The notes under the pieces: generated by a model
The model's database searches: none
Told to the model about the DNA's origin: nothing
What the model saw: only the letters and a program-made list of their open reading frames with translations
Shown here: piece after piece, positions 20,281 to 30,270 of the stretch
How the letters are laid out: every line of letters begins with the position of its first letter
Numbering within the stretch: position 1 is the stretch's first letter
Made by a program: the position numbers and the translations under genes
DNA from: Porphyromonadaceae bacterium UBA4262
GTDB lineage: Bacteria > Bacteroidota > Bacteroidia > Bacteroidales > Muribaculaceae
DNA: 64,000 nucleotides
NCBI GenBank assembly: GCA_002396085.1
Contig: DGWI01000018.1
Span: 49,087-113,086, forward strand
Reading direction: 5' to 3'

Positions 20281-20766
20281 ATGAGGGAAATGTTCAAGAA
20301 AATTATGCTGTTCTGTACAGGCTACACTTATAGTAACCTGTCGCGACTGTTTCTCCGCTTGTTTGTAGGTGTGATGTTCCTGCATGTGTGTGTGCGCCAG
20401 TTTTTGGATTTGGGGCATCTGCCTGCCGAGTTTCCCGGTTTTTGGGGCATGGATCCAGCCACATCGATGACCATCCTGCTCATCATCGAGGCTTTGTGTG
20501 CAGCCTTCATCATTCTGGGATTCCTCACGCGCATTGCGGTGATTCCACCACTGGTTGTGATGTGTCTAGCCGAGTCTATTGTGTTCTCATCATACGACAC
20601 CGTCACACCCACCTTGTTTACGTTCCAGCCAGGCTATCCTGTGATGTTTATTGGCATCTTCTTGTTCATTCTCCTCTCGGGACCCGGCAAGATTTCGCTA
20701 GACTATATCATCTCGGTTCATCTCATCGAGACCAACGATGACAACGAAATCATCGAAAAAGCCTAA
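20281..20766 (+). CDS. DoxX-like membrane protein
   Basis: 161 aa with four predicted membrane helices. The RLFLRLFVGVMFLHVCVRQF start and the LLIIEALCAAFIILGFLTRIAVIPP segment fit the DoxX family, whose roles are mostly unassigned. It follows the DUF5106 gene by 26 bp, so the pair may be co-transcribed; a link between the thioredoxin-like fold and a quinone-related DoxX is only a guess. Confidence 0.7.
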   Translation: MREMFKKIMLFCTGYTYSNLSRLFLRLFVGVMFLHVCVRQFLDLGHLPAEFPGFWGMDPATSMTILLIIEALCAAFIILGFLTRIAVIPPLVVMCLAESIVFSSYDTVTPTLFTFQPGYPVMFIGIFLFILLSGPGKISLDYIISVHLIETNDDNEIIEKA

Positions 20767-20773
20767 TCTTTTA

Positions 20774-20802
20774 TTCAATTGAAAATTGAAAATTGAAAAT
20801 TG
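20774..20802. repeat. 7-bp ATTGAAA array containing the mnmA start codon
   Basis: ATTG recurs at 20778, 20785, 20792 and 20799, exactly 7 bases apart. The mnmA TTG start (20793) lies in the third unit. Confidence 0.75.
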
Positions 20803-21857
20803 CAGTTTTAATATCGGGGGGCGTGGATAGCGCCGTGGTCGTGCACCAGCTCATGGAGCAGGGGCACGAACTGCACCCGTTCTACATACGCATCGGCATG
20901 GACAATGGCGAGGGTGACTGCAGTGCCGACGAGGACATTGAGATGTGCACACTCATCTGCCGCAAGTATGGTCTGAAACTGGAGGTCGTGTCGCTGCACC
21001 AGGAGTACTGGGACAACGTCATGGAGTATGCGTTGCGCACCGTCAAGGCGGGCCTGACACCCAACCCCGACATGATGTGCAACCGCATGATCAAGTTTGG
21101 ATACTTCGAGCAGCGTTGGGGCCACGAGTTTGACATGACCGCCACAGGCCACTATGCCACCACCTGTGAGGTCGATGGCGTGAAATATCTGGCTACCGCC
21201 GTTGACCCTGTCAAGGATCAAACCGACTTCTTGGCACAGATCACCTACGACCAGTTGTGTCATTTAATGTTTCCCATCGGCCATCTGCCCAAGTCCGAGG
21301 TGCGCCGCATTGCGCTAGAGGCACATCTGCCTAACGCGCAACGCCGCGACAGTCAGGGCATTTGCTTCTTGGGGCAGATCAACTATAACGACTTCATCCG
21401 CCGTCACCTGGGCGAGAAAAACGGTCCCATCATCGAGATTGAGACCGGTCGCAAACTGGGCGAACACCACGGATATTGGTTCCACACCATCGGGCAGCGC
21501 AAAGGCTTAGGGCTGAGCGGCGGGCCATGGTATGTGGTCAAGAAAAACGTACACGACAACGTCATCTATGTCAGTCAGGGCTACGGCACCGACAAGCAGT
21601 ATGGTCGCACCATCAGCCTTGACGAGATGCACTTTGTCAGCGGCAATCCATGGCAAGGACAGGAAGGCCCGCATGACATCACATTCAAGAACCGCCACAC
21701 TCCCACCCTGTTTCACGCCAAGTTTACTCACGTTGCCGCCCATGAGTGGCGCATCGAGAGCGAACAAGACGTGCAGGGCATAGCACCCGGCCAATTTGCT
21801 GTCATCTACGATGCGCAGGGCCACCTATGCTATGGTAGCGGAGTAATTACCGCGTGA
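20793..21857 (+). CDS. mnmA: tRNA-specific 2-thiouridylase
   Basis: Thiolates U34 of tRNA Lys/Glu/Gln using sulfur relayed from IscS-type donors (354 aa). The PP-loop SGGVDSAVV begins at residue 8, so translation must start near here; the only available start is TTG at 20793. The catalytic cysteines are in [13 protein letters not shown] and SQGICFLGQ. The C-terminal beta-barrel part is intact. The upstream spacer is a 7-bp repeat array. Confidence 0.95.
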   Translation: MKIAVLISGGVDSAVVVHQLMEQGHELHPFYIRIGMDNGEGDCSADEDIEMCTLICRKYGLKLEVVSLHQEYWDNVMEYALRTVKAGLTPNPDMMCNRMIKFGYFEQRWGHEFDMTATGHYATTCEVDGVKYLATAVDPVKDQTDFLAQITYDQLCHLMFPIGHLPKSEVRRIALEAHLPNAQRRDSQGICFLGQINYNDFIRRHLGEKNGPIIEIETGRKLGEHHGYWFHTIGQRKGLGLSGGPWYVVKKNVHDNVIYVSQGYGTDKQYGRTISLDEMHFVSGNPWQGQEGPHDITFKNRHTPTLFHAKFTHVAAHEWRIESEQDVQGIAPGQFAVIYDAQGHLCYGSGVITA

Positions 21858-21885
21858 GAGAAGCAAGAAGCAAGATACAAGAATG
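21855..21885. repeat. GAAGCAA-type 7-bp units between mnmA and the nuclease gene
   Basis: GAAGCAA, GAAGCAA and GATACAA run head to tail from about 21860 and lead into the ATG of the next gene. Confidence 0.55.
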
Positions 21886-22452
21886 GAAAGAGTCGAACTC
21901 AAATTACTGGGCATCACCCGCAATCAGTTACAGACAGGGGCATACGCCATGCTCTTGGAGGAGAAGAATGGCCCCTTGCGCCTACCCATTGTGCTTGGTA
22001 TGGCCGAGGCACAGTCCATCGCCGTCAAACTTGAAGGCATCACTCCGCCACGTCCCCTGACCCACGACTTGATGGTGAGCATTTTTCATCGTTTTGCCAT
22101 CTTTCCCGAGCAAGTCGAGATATACAGTTTTGAGAACGGTGTGTTTGCCTCACACATCCGCTTGACCGGTGCCGACGGCACTGTCCACGACATGGATGCC
22201 CGCACAAGCGACGCGGTGGCATTGGCCGTCAGGGTGGGATGCCCCATCTACATCGACCGCGACATCCTGAGCCGGGCAGGCTTCCTCCCCGATGAGGACG
22301 GCATCCCCATTACGCACCTCGACTCCCTGTCTCTCGACGAGTTGCCCATTGAGCGACTAGAGGCTCGACTGCAACAGTGCATCGACGAGGAAAACTATGA
22401 ACAGGCAGCCGAAATCAAAAAAATCATCGAGCAGAAGACGCAACAATCCTGA
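21883..22452 (+). CDS. Bifunctional nuclease family (DUF151) protein with UVR motif
   Basis: 189 aa. Residues 1-135 are the DUF151 domain (VLGMAEAQSIAVKLEG, RPLTHDLM, DARTSDAVALAVRVGCPIY). The C-terminal 35 residues (RLEARLQQCIDEENYEQAAE) form a UvrB/UvrC-type helical hairpin. Family members are described as RNase/DNase in plants; bacterial roles are unclear. It lies 25 bp after mnmA. Confidence 0.85.
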   Translation: MERVELKLLGITRNQLQTGAYAMLLEEKNGPLRLPIVLGMAEAQSIAVKLEGITPPRPLTHDLMVSIFHRFAIFPEQVEIYSFENGVFASHIRLTGADGTVHDMDARTSDAVALAVRVGCPIYIDRDILSRAGFLPDEDGIPITHLDSLSLDELPIERLEARLQQCIDEENYEQAAEIKKIIEQKTQQS

Positions 22453-22461
22453 CATTTTTAC

Positions 22462-22469
22462 TATCTTTG
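22462..22469 (+). promoter_or_regulatory. Possible -7 element for the nucleoside transporter
   Basis: TATCTTTG fits TAnnTTTG about 44 bases before the ATG at 22513; no matching -33 box. Confidence 0.35.
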
Positions 22470-22512
22470 TTGCCGAAATTAAGGAAATATTAATCATCAA
22501 TCACACTCAATT

Positions 22513-23826
22513 ATGAAGAATATTAAGTTAAGACTTATCGTGATGAACTTCCTGGAGTTCGCCGTTTGGGGAGCCTATCTCACCTGCATGGGCAACTATC
22601 TGGGAAAGGCTGGCATGGGAGGCGAAATCTCCTGGTTCTATGCCATCCAGGGCATCGTCTCAATCTTTATGCCCACCATCATGGGCATCGTTGCCGACAA
22701 GTGGATCCAACCCCAGCGGCTGTTGGGCATCTGCCATCTGCTGGCAGGTGCAGCCATGATTGGTCTGTTCATGATGGGCAGCAACGCAGCCGAGCCCAAC
22801 AAGGCAGCATTCATCACCCTCTATACGCTGAGCGTAGCATTTTACATGCCCACTCTGGCATTGAGCAACACCACAGCCTTCACCATCCTCAAGGATGCCG
22901 GTATGGACACGGTCAAGGACTTCCCGCCCATCCGCGTGTTTGGCACCGTGGGTTTCATCGCCACCATGTGGTTTGTCAATTGCGCCACCCTCGATAATGG
23001 CTTTTTCTTCACCCTGGCCGAGAACGCCAACAAGTTCCAGTACACTCAACATCAATTCTTGGTGTCGGGTGTGTTGAGCGTCGTGCTTTTCTGCTACTGC
23101 TTCACCCTGCCGCAGTGCAAGATTCAGCCCAAACCCGCACAGTCGCTGGCCGAGTCGTTTGGCTTGGATGCCTTCAAGTTGTTCAAGACCAAGAAGATGG
23201 CTCTCTTCTTCATCTTCTCGGCTCTGCTGGGCATGTCGCTGCAAGTGACCAATGGCTATGCCACACCGTTCCTCACCAGTTTCAAGGGCAGTGCTGATGC
23301 CGCCATGGCCAACTCGTTCGGTGCCAACAATGCCACCATGCTGATCTCGCTCTCGCAGATTGCCGAGGCACTTTGCATCTTGCTCATACCCTACTTCCTG
23401 CGCAAGTATGGCATCAAGGTGGTGATGCTCATCGCCATGTTTGCATGGGTGCTGCGTTTCGGTTTCTTCGGGCTGGGCAATCCTGCCATGCCTGGTGTGC
23501 TGCTGTTCATCGGCTCGTGCATCGTCTACGGCGTAGCCTTTGACTTCTTCAATGTCTCGGGCGGACTATTTGTCGACAAGGAGTGTGCCCCCAATGTGAA
23601 GGCTTCGGCCCAGGGATTGTTCATGCTCATGACCAATGGCTTGGGTGCCACCATCGGGACGCTGGCTGCCGGCAAGGTCATCGACCACTACTGCCAATGG
23701 AACGATGCTGGCTACCTGATGGGCGACTGGCAGAGCGCATGGTTCATCTTTGCAGGCTTCGCCCTGGTGGTGGCCGTGGCGTTCATGTTCCTGTTCCAGT
23801 ACAAACACGAGCCCGAGCAGAAGTAA
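22513..23826 (+). CDS. NupG/NHS-family nucleoside transporter (MFS)
   Basis: 437 aa, about twelve membrane helices. NFLEFAVWGAYLTCMGNYL is the typical NHS (nucleoside:H+ symporter) first helix. GIVADKWIQPQRLLGICHLL is the loop 2-3 motif, and the C-terminal half has FFNVSGGLFVDKE. It probably imports nucleosides with protons. The specific substrate cannot be read from the sequence. Confidence 0.85.
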   Translation: MKNIKLRLIVMNFLEFAVWGAYLTCMGNYLGKAGMGGEISWFYAIQGIVSIFMPTIMGIVADKWIQPQRLLGICHLLAGAAMIGLFMMGSNAAEPNKAAFITLYTLSVAFYMPTLALSNTTAFTILKDAGMDTVKDFPPIRVFGTVGFIATMWFVNCATLDNGFFFTLAENANKFQYTQHQFLVSGVLSVVLFCYCFTLPQCKIQPKPAQSLAESFGLDAFKLFKTKKMALFFIFSALLGMSLQVTNGYATPFLTSFKGSADAAMANSFGANNATMLISLSQIAEALCILLIPYFLRKYGIKVVMLIAMFAWVLRFGFFGLGNPAMPGVLLFIGSCIVYGVAFDFFNVSGGLFVDKECAPNVKASAQGLFMLMTNGLGATIGTLAAGKVIDHYCQWNDAGYLMGDWQSAWFIFAGFALVVAVAFMFLFQYKHEPEQK

Positions 23827-23936
23827 TCGTTTTTAATTAAGAATTAAGAATTAATTATTAAGAATTTAAAGATCGACACACTCTCTTAATTCTAAATTCT
23901 TAATTCTAAATTCAAATTCTAAATTCAGAATTGAAT
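23827..23936. repeat. AATTAAG/AATTCTA 7-bp arrays in inverted pair before rsmE
   Basis: The left part (about 23834-23868) has AATTAAG units. The right part (about 23886-23932) has TTAATTC/TAAATTC units, the complementary sense, around a core containing GATCGACACACTC. The rsmE TTG start at 23931 lies in the last unit. Confidence 0.65.
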
Positions 23937-24647
23937 CGTTTCTATCAACCTGACATAGCCAAGACGCTCACGCTGAGTGAGGATGAATCAAGGCACGCCG
24001 TCAAAGTACTGCGCCTGGCCGAGGGCGACCTCATCGAGGTGGTCGACGGCCAGGGCATGTGCTACATCGTGCGCATCACTCTGGCGCACCCCAAGCGTTG
24101 CAGTGTCGAGGTGGTCGAGGCCACCGCAGCCCCCAATTACTGGGGGCACCGCATTGTGCTGGCCGTGGCACCCACCAAGCACATGGATCGGCTGGAATGG
24201 GCTGTGGAGAAGTGTACCGAGATGGGCATTGACCGCTTCATCCCTCTGCACGGGCACAACAGCGAGCGCACTACGCTCAAGACCGAGCGCCTGGTGCGTG
24301 TGATGGTGGCTGCCATGAAGCAGTCGCTAGGAGCCTGCCTGCCTCAATGCGATGAGATGACATCGGTGATGCAGGTCATCAAGACCCCCTTCGACGGACA
24401 ACGCTTCATAGCCTACTGCGATGCCATGCTGCCGCGTGAACAGCGCAAGTCGCTGGCACGAGAATTCAAGCCAGACACTGACGTTCAGGTGCTCATCGGT
24501 CCCGAGGGTGATTTCAGTCCACAGGAGGTAGAAGCCGCCCTGGCAGCAGGATTCATCCCTGTGACGCTGGGCGAGAGCCGCCTGCGCACCGAGACTGCAG
24601 CTGTCATGGCATGCGCCACTATCCACACCGTTGACCAAATGAAATAG
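23931..24647 (+). CDS. rsmE: 16S rRNA (uracil-1498-N3)-methyltransferase
   Basis: A SPOUT-fold methyltransferase for U1498 of 16S rRNA (238 aa). The N-terminal PUA-like part starts MNRFYQPDI with DESRHAVKVLRL. The knot region has VLIGPEGDFSPQE and GESRLRTETA, the SAM-binding signature. The start is a TTG inside the repeat spacer; the next Met is far downstream in the fold, so TTG is favoured. Confidence 0.95.
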   Translation: MNRFYQPDIAKTLTLSEDESRHAVKVLRLAEGDLIEVVDGQGMCYIVRITLAHPKRCSVEVVEATAAPNYWGHRIVLAVAPTKHMDRLEWAVEKCTEMGIDRFIPLHGHNSERTTLKTERLVRVMVAAMKQSLGACLPQCDEMTSVMQVIKTPFDGQRFIAYCDAMLPREQRKSLAREFKPDTDVQVLIGPEGDFSPQEVEAALAAGFIPVTLGESRLRTETAAVMACATIHTVDQMK

Positions 24648-24672
24648 AATTGATAGCATAAATGTAGATGTA

Positions 24673-25479
24673 ATGATACAACAACTGACATCATCCGAAC
24701 AGTTTTTCTTGCTGGCAGGCCCTTGCGTGATTGAGGGTGAACAGATGGCACTGGACATTGCCGAGCAGGCGATGAACATCACCTCACGTCTGGGCATTCC
24801 GTATGTGTTCAAGGGCAGTTACCGCAAGGCCAATCGCTCGCGCATCGACTCGTTCACGGGCATCGGCGATGAGAAGGCCCTGAAAATCCTGCGAAAGGTG
24901 CGCGAGACCTTTAACATACCTGTCGTGACCGACATCCACACTGCCGAAGAGGCGCCCATAGCAGCCGAGTATGTCGATGTGCTACAGATACCAGCCTTCT
25001 TGTGCCGACAGACCGACCTGCTCGTTGCCGCAGCACGCACCGGCCGCATGGTCAACATCAAGAAAGGCCAGTTCCTCTCGCCCGATGCCATGCAGTTTGC
25101 CGTACAGAAGGTGCGTGAAGCAGGCAACGACGATGTTGCAATCACCGAGCGTGGCACCACCTTCGGCTACCAAGACCTGATGGTCGACTTCCGTGGTGTC
25201 AAGGTCATGCAACAGTATGCCCCCGTGATTGTCGATATCACCCACTCGCTGCAACAGCCCAACCAGACCAAGGGTGTAACAGGCGGCCAGCCCGAGTTTA
25301 TCGAACTCATGGCACGAGCCTCCATTGCAGTGGGAGCCGACGGCCTCTTCCTGGAGACTCATCAAGACCCCTCGGTGGCCAAGAGCGACGGTGCCAACAT
25401 GCTGCGACTCGACCTGCTTGAAGGTCTGCTGACCCGCTGCGCCACCCTGCGCCGCACCATCAACCAACTCAGCAAATAG
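24673..25479 (+). CDS. kdsA: 3-deoxy-8-phosphooctulonate synthase
   Basis: Condenses PEP and D-arabinose-5-P to Kdo-8-P for LPS (268 aa). AGPCVIEGEQMALDIAE, the substrate motif VFKGSYRKANRSRIDSF, IPAFLCRQTDLL and FLETHQDPS are all present. Start at 24673. It lies 25 bp after rsmE. Confidence 0.96.
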   Translation: MIQQLTSSEQFFLLAGPCVIEGEQMALDIAEQAMNITSRLGIPYVFKGSYRKANRSRIDSFTGIGDEKALKILRKVRETFNIPVVTDIHTAEEAPIAAEYVDVLQIPAFLCRQTDLLVAAARTGRMVNIKKGQFLSPDAMQFAVQKVREAGNDDVAITERGTTFGYQDLMVDFRGVKVMQQYAPVIVDITHSLQQPNQTKGVTGGQPEFIELMARASIAVGADGLFLETHQDPSVAKSDGANMLRLDLLEGLLTRCATLRRTINQLSK

Positions 25480-25554
25480 CGCAACCGTGTCATGAGTGAT
25501 TAAACCCTGATGCCATTTTGGCTTCTAAATGAAATAGTAATACAACAAACATAA

Positions 25555-27180
25555 ATGAAAATGAGAAGAATTCTTTGGGCAGCACTGCTAGCCCTGTGTG
25601 TCATCCAAGTGTCGGCACAAACTGCCGCCGATGACGAACGCGTGCGCCAGCGCATCAAGACTGCCGTCATGGACGTCTATGACAAGGCGGTGGCCGAGAA
25701 CCCCGATGACTATGAGACAAGATTTGCACGCGCCAACCAGCTCTATCTAAACGGTGACTATCAGAAAGCCATCGACGATGCCGACATCGTGCTGGGACAA
25801 CTGCCCGACAAGAGCAAAGAGATGAGATTTGACACCTACATGCTCAAAGCACGTGCACAGGCCGCCCTGGACAAGTATGAAGACGAAGTAGAGTCGTTGC
25901 AGGCTGCAGCCGAGATCAACCCCAAGTCGATGGCACTCATCGACCTGATGGGCAAGGCATGCTACAACCTGGGTGACATGGATGCCGCCGAGCAGAACTT
26001 CAAAACCATCTTGCGCGACACGCCCATGAACTACGACGCCCACTACTGGTTGGCACGCGTCGAGGTGGCCCGCAACAACTTCGGCAAGGCATACGACTAC
26101 TGCGACAAGGCTGTGAACCTGTTCACCGCCAATCCGCAGGTCTACCTCAACCGAGCCGATATTCTCTTGCGCTCGCAGCAATATGAACAAGCCGCACAAG
26201 ACATGGTCTCGGCCATGAGTGTGGGCAACGACGAGGGTAAAGCCATGCGCGCGCTCATCAACCTGAGCGACGAGCACTATAGCGAGGTGATGAACATCCT
26301 GGCCACAAGCAGCGACCAGGCTCCGCGCGTGGGCATGTTCCACTATGTGCGTGCCATCATCGCCATGCGGCAGAATCACTATGGTCAAGCACTGTGGAGC
26401 CTGAACCGCATCATCGATAATCAACTCTATGACTATCACAGCATCTATTACTACCAGGGCAAGTGCTTGTTTGAACTCGGCAAATATGACGAGGCCCTGA
26501 CGGCAGTCAACAAGGCCATCGCCATGCTCGACGAGCAAGATCCTGCCTACTACATCCTCAAGGCACAATGCGAACAGGCCCTTAAAAAGACCAACGATGC
26601 ACAAGCCACACTGGACCAGGCATTGAAACTGGATGCCAACAACCAAGACGTCTTGCTCGCACAAGCACGGCTGCTGACCGACCTGCGTGCTGACCAGAAG
26701 GCTATGGACAAACTCGCCAACCTGCTTGGCATCAACAACAAGAATGTCGAGGCGCTGCTGCTCAAGGGATGGATTCAGAAGTATCGCCAGAACAATCCCA
26801 CCGCAGCCAACAAGACCTTTGCACAAGTGCTGGACTGCGGCAGTGACATGAACAGTCTGCGCGGCTTTGCCCTACACGAACTGGGACGCGACGACGAGGC
26901 ACGCCAGTGGGCCAACCAGATTATTCAAGACAACAAGATTGTCGGTGGTCAAAGTTACATCACGGCATCAGCCCTGCTTAGTTGCATCGGCGACTACGAG
27001 GCTGGTGACAAGGACAAGTCGGTCGACTATCTGCGCAGCGCACTGGCCAACGGATATGGCAGCATTCACCAACTGCTGGAGAATGAGACCCCCTATGTCA
27101 ACCTCAAACTCGCGCGCCGTTATCCCAACTTCTTGACTGTGATTGACCAGAACAACGCCAACTTCCAAGTCACAAGATAG
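25555..27180 (+). CDS. Secreted tetratricopeptide-repeat protein
   Basis: 541 aa with signal peptide MKMRRILWAALLALCVIQVSA ending in AQ. The remainder is a near-continuous TPR solenoid: ARANQLYLNGDYQKAIDDAD (about residue 60), AAEQNFKTILRDTPMNYDAH, GKCLFELGKYDEALTAVNKA. No catalytic motif. It is probably periplasmic or surface-linked; it lies 57 bp before TamL on the same strand, hinting at an envelope role. Confidence 0.85.
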   Translation: MKMRRILWAALLALCVIQVSAQTAADDERVRQRIKTAVMDVYDKAVAENPDDYETRFARANQLYLNGDYQKAIDDADIVLGQLPDKSKEMRFDTYMLKARAQAALDKYEDEVESLQAAAEINPKSMALIDLMGKACYNLGDMDAAEQNFKTILRDTPMNYDAHYWLARVEVARNNFGKAYDYCDKAVNLFTANPQVYLNRADILLRSQQYEQAAQDMVSAMSVGNDEGKAMRALINLSDEHYSEVMNILATSSDQAPRVGMFHYVRAIIAMRQNHYGQALWSLNRIIDNQLYDYHSIYYYQGKCLFELGKYDEALTAVNKAIAMLDEQDPAYYILKAQCEQALKKTNDAQATLDQALKLDANNQDVLLAQARLLTDLRADQKAMDKLANLLGINNKNVEALLLKGWIQKYRQNNPTAANKTFAQVLDCGSDMNSLRGFALHELGRDDEARQWANQIIQDNKIVGGQSYITASALLSCIGDYEAGDKDKSVDYLRSALANGYGSIHQLLENETPYVNLKLARRYPNFLTVIDQNNANFQVTR

Positions 27181-27237
27181 GCGATATCGTTAACCGTAAA
27201 TAGTTTAAAGTTGGCTGTCTGGAGCAGAAATACGCTG

Positions 27238-29580
27238 ATGTGGTCGAGGCAACACCTGCAACAATGGGTGATGTGCATTGTGCAGTGTGCATTGTGCGTT
27301 GCTGCAGTGTCGTGCGCCTCGACCAAGCATGTGCCACAAGGGCAACTGCTACTGGACCGCACACGCATCAATATCAGCGATGCACAACAGCACAAGGATG
27401 TCGTGGCATCAGAACTCACCAACTACTTGCGCCAGACCGAAAACCACAAGGTGCTGGGTGGCATGAAGTTGCAACTGGCCATCTACAACCTGAGTGGGCG
27501 CGACTCGAGCAACTGGTTCAATCGGTGGATCAGACGCGTGGGCGCACCGCCAGTCATCTACGACAGCACCCTGACAGAGGCCAGTTCGCGACAACTGAAC
27601 ATGGCACTGCGCAACCGTGGATACATGAATAACGTAGTGACCTATCGTGTGAATGCCGACAGTGCCAAACGCAAGGCACGGGTCGACTATGACATCACTC
27701 TGGGTGAGCCATATCGCATCCGCAGCATTGGCTACAACATACCTGACGATTCGCTGCGGCGCATCATCCTGGCCGACACAGCCCTTGCCCCTATCCATGT
27801 GGGTTCGCTGCTAGATCACAACAAGTTGGACGCATGGCGGCAGACCATCACCGAGAGCCTGCGCCGGCATGGCTACTATGCCTTCGGCAAGGAGTATGTC
27901 ACCTTCGATGCCGACACGGCAGCTGGCTCACTGGAGGTAGACCTGACACTCAACACACGACAGCCCTACCACAGTGAGCGGATGCCTTATTACACCGAGC
28001 ATCGCCCATTCTATGTGCGCAATGTGACCTATATCACCAACTATGACCCCGTGCTGATGCATGAAGGATACTATGCTCCTGACACGACACACTATGGCGA
28101 CCTGACCATCTTGCACGAACACGAGACCTACCTGCGCAGCAAGGTCATCGACGAGTGCAACTTCATCACACCAGGACAGAAGTACAACTCGGCAGATGTC
28201 GACCGCACTTACAAAGCACTGGGCCGGCTAGGCATCGTCAAGTTCATTAACATCGAGGTTCGTCCTGTGGGCGAGTTTGACGGGAAGATTTGGCTTGACA
28301 CCTATGTGCTGCTGCAACCCGACAAATCTCAGGCGATCTCGGTCTCACTTGAGGGCACCAACAGCGAGGGAGACTTGGGCTTCGGCATCGGGCTTGACTA
28401 TCAGCACCGCAACCTCATCAAGGGGTCAGAGACACTCAATGCCAAGTTCCGCATGAGCTATGAGAGCCTTTCGGGCAACCTCAACGGCCTCATCAACAAC
28501 AATTACTCGGAGTATGCCGCCGAGGTGGGCATCACCTATCCCAAGTTCAAATTCCCCTTCTTATCCAAAGAGTTCAAGCGAAAAATACAGGCTTCAACCG
28601 AACTGGCCACAAGCTTCAACTACCAGACGCGTCCCGAGTACACCCGCGTCATTGCCGGTGCAGCATGGCGATACATCTGGACTGAGCAACAAGCGCGCAT
28701 GCGTCACACCTTCAATCTGGTGGACCTGAACTATGTGTACCTGCCCAAGAGTCGAAGCAACTTTCTGGACAGCATCAAGAACCCACTGTTGCGCTACAGC
28801 TATGAGAACCACTTCATCATGCGCATGGGCTACAACTTCTACAAGACCAACAAGGTGCAGCCTGGACCATTGAACAAAGGATTCCAGTCCAATGTCTACA
28901 CCATCCGCGCTGCCGCCGAGACCGCTGGCAATCTGCTCTATAGCATCTCGAAGTTGACGGGGCAGAAGCATGACGACGATGATTCTTACAAGGTGTTTGG
29001 CATTCGCTATGCGCAGTATGTCAAGGCCGAAGGCGACTTTGCCTACACGCATTTCTTCAACTCGCGCAACTCGCTAGCATTCCATGTGGGAGCTGGCGTC
29101 GCTGTGCCCTACGGCAATAGCACAGTGCTGCCCTTCGAGAAACGATTTTATGCCGGTGGAGCCAATGGTGTGCGAGGTTGGGGTGTGCGCACGTTGGGAC
29201 CTGGAAGCTTCAACGCCTCCAAGTCACAAAGTAGTTTTATCTACCAGTGTGGCGACATCCGCCTGGACATGAACATAGAATACCGCGCCAAACTCTTCTG
29301 GGTCATCGAGTTGGGCTTGTTTATCGATGCAGGCAACATCTGGACCATTCGCGACTATGAGAACCAGCCTGGCGGTGTATTCAAGTTCAACAAATTCTAC
29401 AAGGAGATTGCGCTGGCCTATGGCCTAGGCATCCGCCTCGACTTTAACTACTTCTTGCTGCGCCTCGACATGGGCATGAAGGCTCATAATCCCGCACAAG
29501 ACCAGGAACCATGGCCCCTGATTCATCCCAAGTTCAGCCGCGACGGTGAGTTCCACTTCTCGGTGGGCTACCCCTTCTGA
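27238..29580 (+). CDS. TamL-like BamA-family outer-membrane lipoprotein
   Basis: 780 aa from the ATG at 27238; a TTG at 27211 is in frame but would bury the signal. The signal ends in VAAVSC, a lipobox with Cys26. POTRA-like domains follow (GEPYRIRSIGYNI, GQKYNSADVDRTYKALGRL), then a 16-strand barrel of the BamA/Omp85 type, with RFYAGGANGVRGWGVRTLGP and a C-terminal FHFSVGYPF ending in Phe. The lipid anchor and domain set match the Bacteroidetes TamL type. The partner TamB is not in the window. Confidence 0.87.
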   Translation: MWSRQHLQQWVMCIVQCALCVAAVSCASTKHVPQGQLLLDRTRINISDAQQHKDVVASELTNYLRQTENHKVLGGMKLQLAIYNLSGRDSSNWFNRWIRRVGAPPVIYDSTLTEASSRQLNMALRNRGYMNNVVTYRVNADSAKRKARVDYDITLGEPYRIRSIGYNIPDDSLRRIILADTALAPIHVGSLLDHNKLDAWRQTITESLRRHGYYAFGKEYVTFDADTAAGSLEVDLTLNTRQPYHSERMPYYTEHRPFYVRNVTYITNYDPVLMHEGYYAPDTTHYGDLTILHEHETYLRSKVIDECNFITPGQKYNSADVDRTYKALGRLGIVKFINIEVRPVGEFDGKIWLDTYVLLQPDKSQAISVSLEGTNSEGDLGFGIGLDYQHRNLIKGSETLNAKFRMSYESLSGNLNGLINNNYSEYAAEVGITYPKFKFPFLSKEFKRKIQASTELATSFNYQTRPEYTRVIAGAAWRYIWTEQQARMRHTFNLVDLNYVYLPKSRSNFLDSIKNPLLRYSYENHFIMRMGYNFYKTNKVQPGPLNKGFQSNVYTIRAAAETAGNLLYSISKLTGQKHDDDDSYKVFGIRYAQYVKAEGDFAYTHFFNSRNSLAFHVGAGVAVPYGNSTVLPFEKRFYAGGANGVRGWGVRTLGPGSFNASKSQSSFIYQCGDIRLDMNIEYRAKLFWVIELGLFIDAGNIWTIRDYENQPGGVFKFNKFYKEIALAYGLGIRLDFNYFLLRLDMGMKAHNPAQDQEPWPLIHPKFSRDGEFHFSVGYPF

Positions 29581-29607
29581 TGAACGCTTGATAGATTTAA
29601 TACAATT

Positions 29608-30270
29608 ATGAAAAAACTCGTGATATTTGACTTGGACGGCACCCTGCTCAACACCATTGAAGATTTGGGTCATGCCGCCAACTATGCACTGGAGAAGAAT
29701 GGATTACCCACACACACCATTGCTTCCTATCCTTTCTTTGTGGGCAACGGTGTGCGGCGGCTCATCACCCGTGTCCTGCCAGAGGACAATCGTACACCTG
29801 CCATAATCGACACGTTATTGAAAGACTTCAGGGAATTCTATGATGTGCATTGCTGCGACTGCACCAAACCCTACACGGGCATACCCGAATTGCTGCGCGA
29901 CCTGCGTGACCAGGATGTAAAAGTGGCTGTTGCCAGCAACAAATACGATGCCGCCGTGCAGAAGATCATCAATCACTACTTCGGCGACATCGACTTTGTG
30001 GCTATCCAGGGCCAAGTCGATGGTGTCAACGTCAAACCAGACCCCTCGATTGTGTTTGGTATCCTAGCCAAAGCACAGGTTCCCAAAAGCGAGGTGCTCT
30101 ATGTGGGCGACTCGGGTGTAGACATGGAGACTGCACGCCGCGCCTGCATCGACTCGGTGGGTGTCACGTGGGGATTTCGCCCCGAGAAAGAACTTGTTGA
30201 GTACTATGCCGGCACCATTGTTCACCAGCCCAATGTTATCCTTGATCTCCTAGAACAAACCACTTACTAG
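29608..30270 (+). CDS. HAD-family phosphatase (phosphoglycolate phosphatase-like)
   Basis: 220 aa. HAD motif I is FDLDGTLLNT, motif II VAVASNK, motif III region KPDPSIVFG and motif IV YVGDSGVDMETA, all intact, with a C1-type cap. Resembles Gph, but related phosphatases share these motifs, so the substrate is open. Its stop codon overlaps the convergent SGNH hydrolase stop by 3-4 bases. Confidence 0.85.
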   Translation: MKKLVIFDLDGTLLNTIEDLGHAANYALEKNGLPTHTIASYPFFVGNGVRRLITRVLPEDNRTPAIIDTLLKDFREFYDVHCCDCTKPYTGIPELLRDLRDQDVKVAVASNKYDAAVQKIINHYFGDIDFVAIQGQVDGVNVKPDPSIVFGILAKAQVPKSEVLYVGDSGVDMETARRACIDSVGVTWGFRPEKELVEYYAGTIVHQPNVILDLLEQTTY

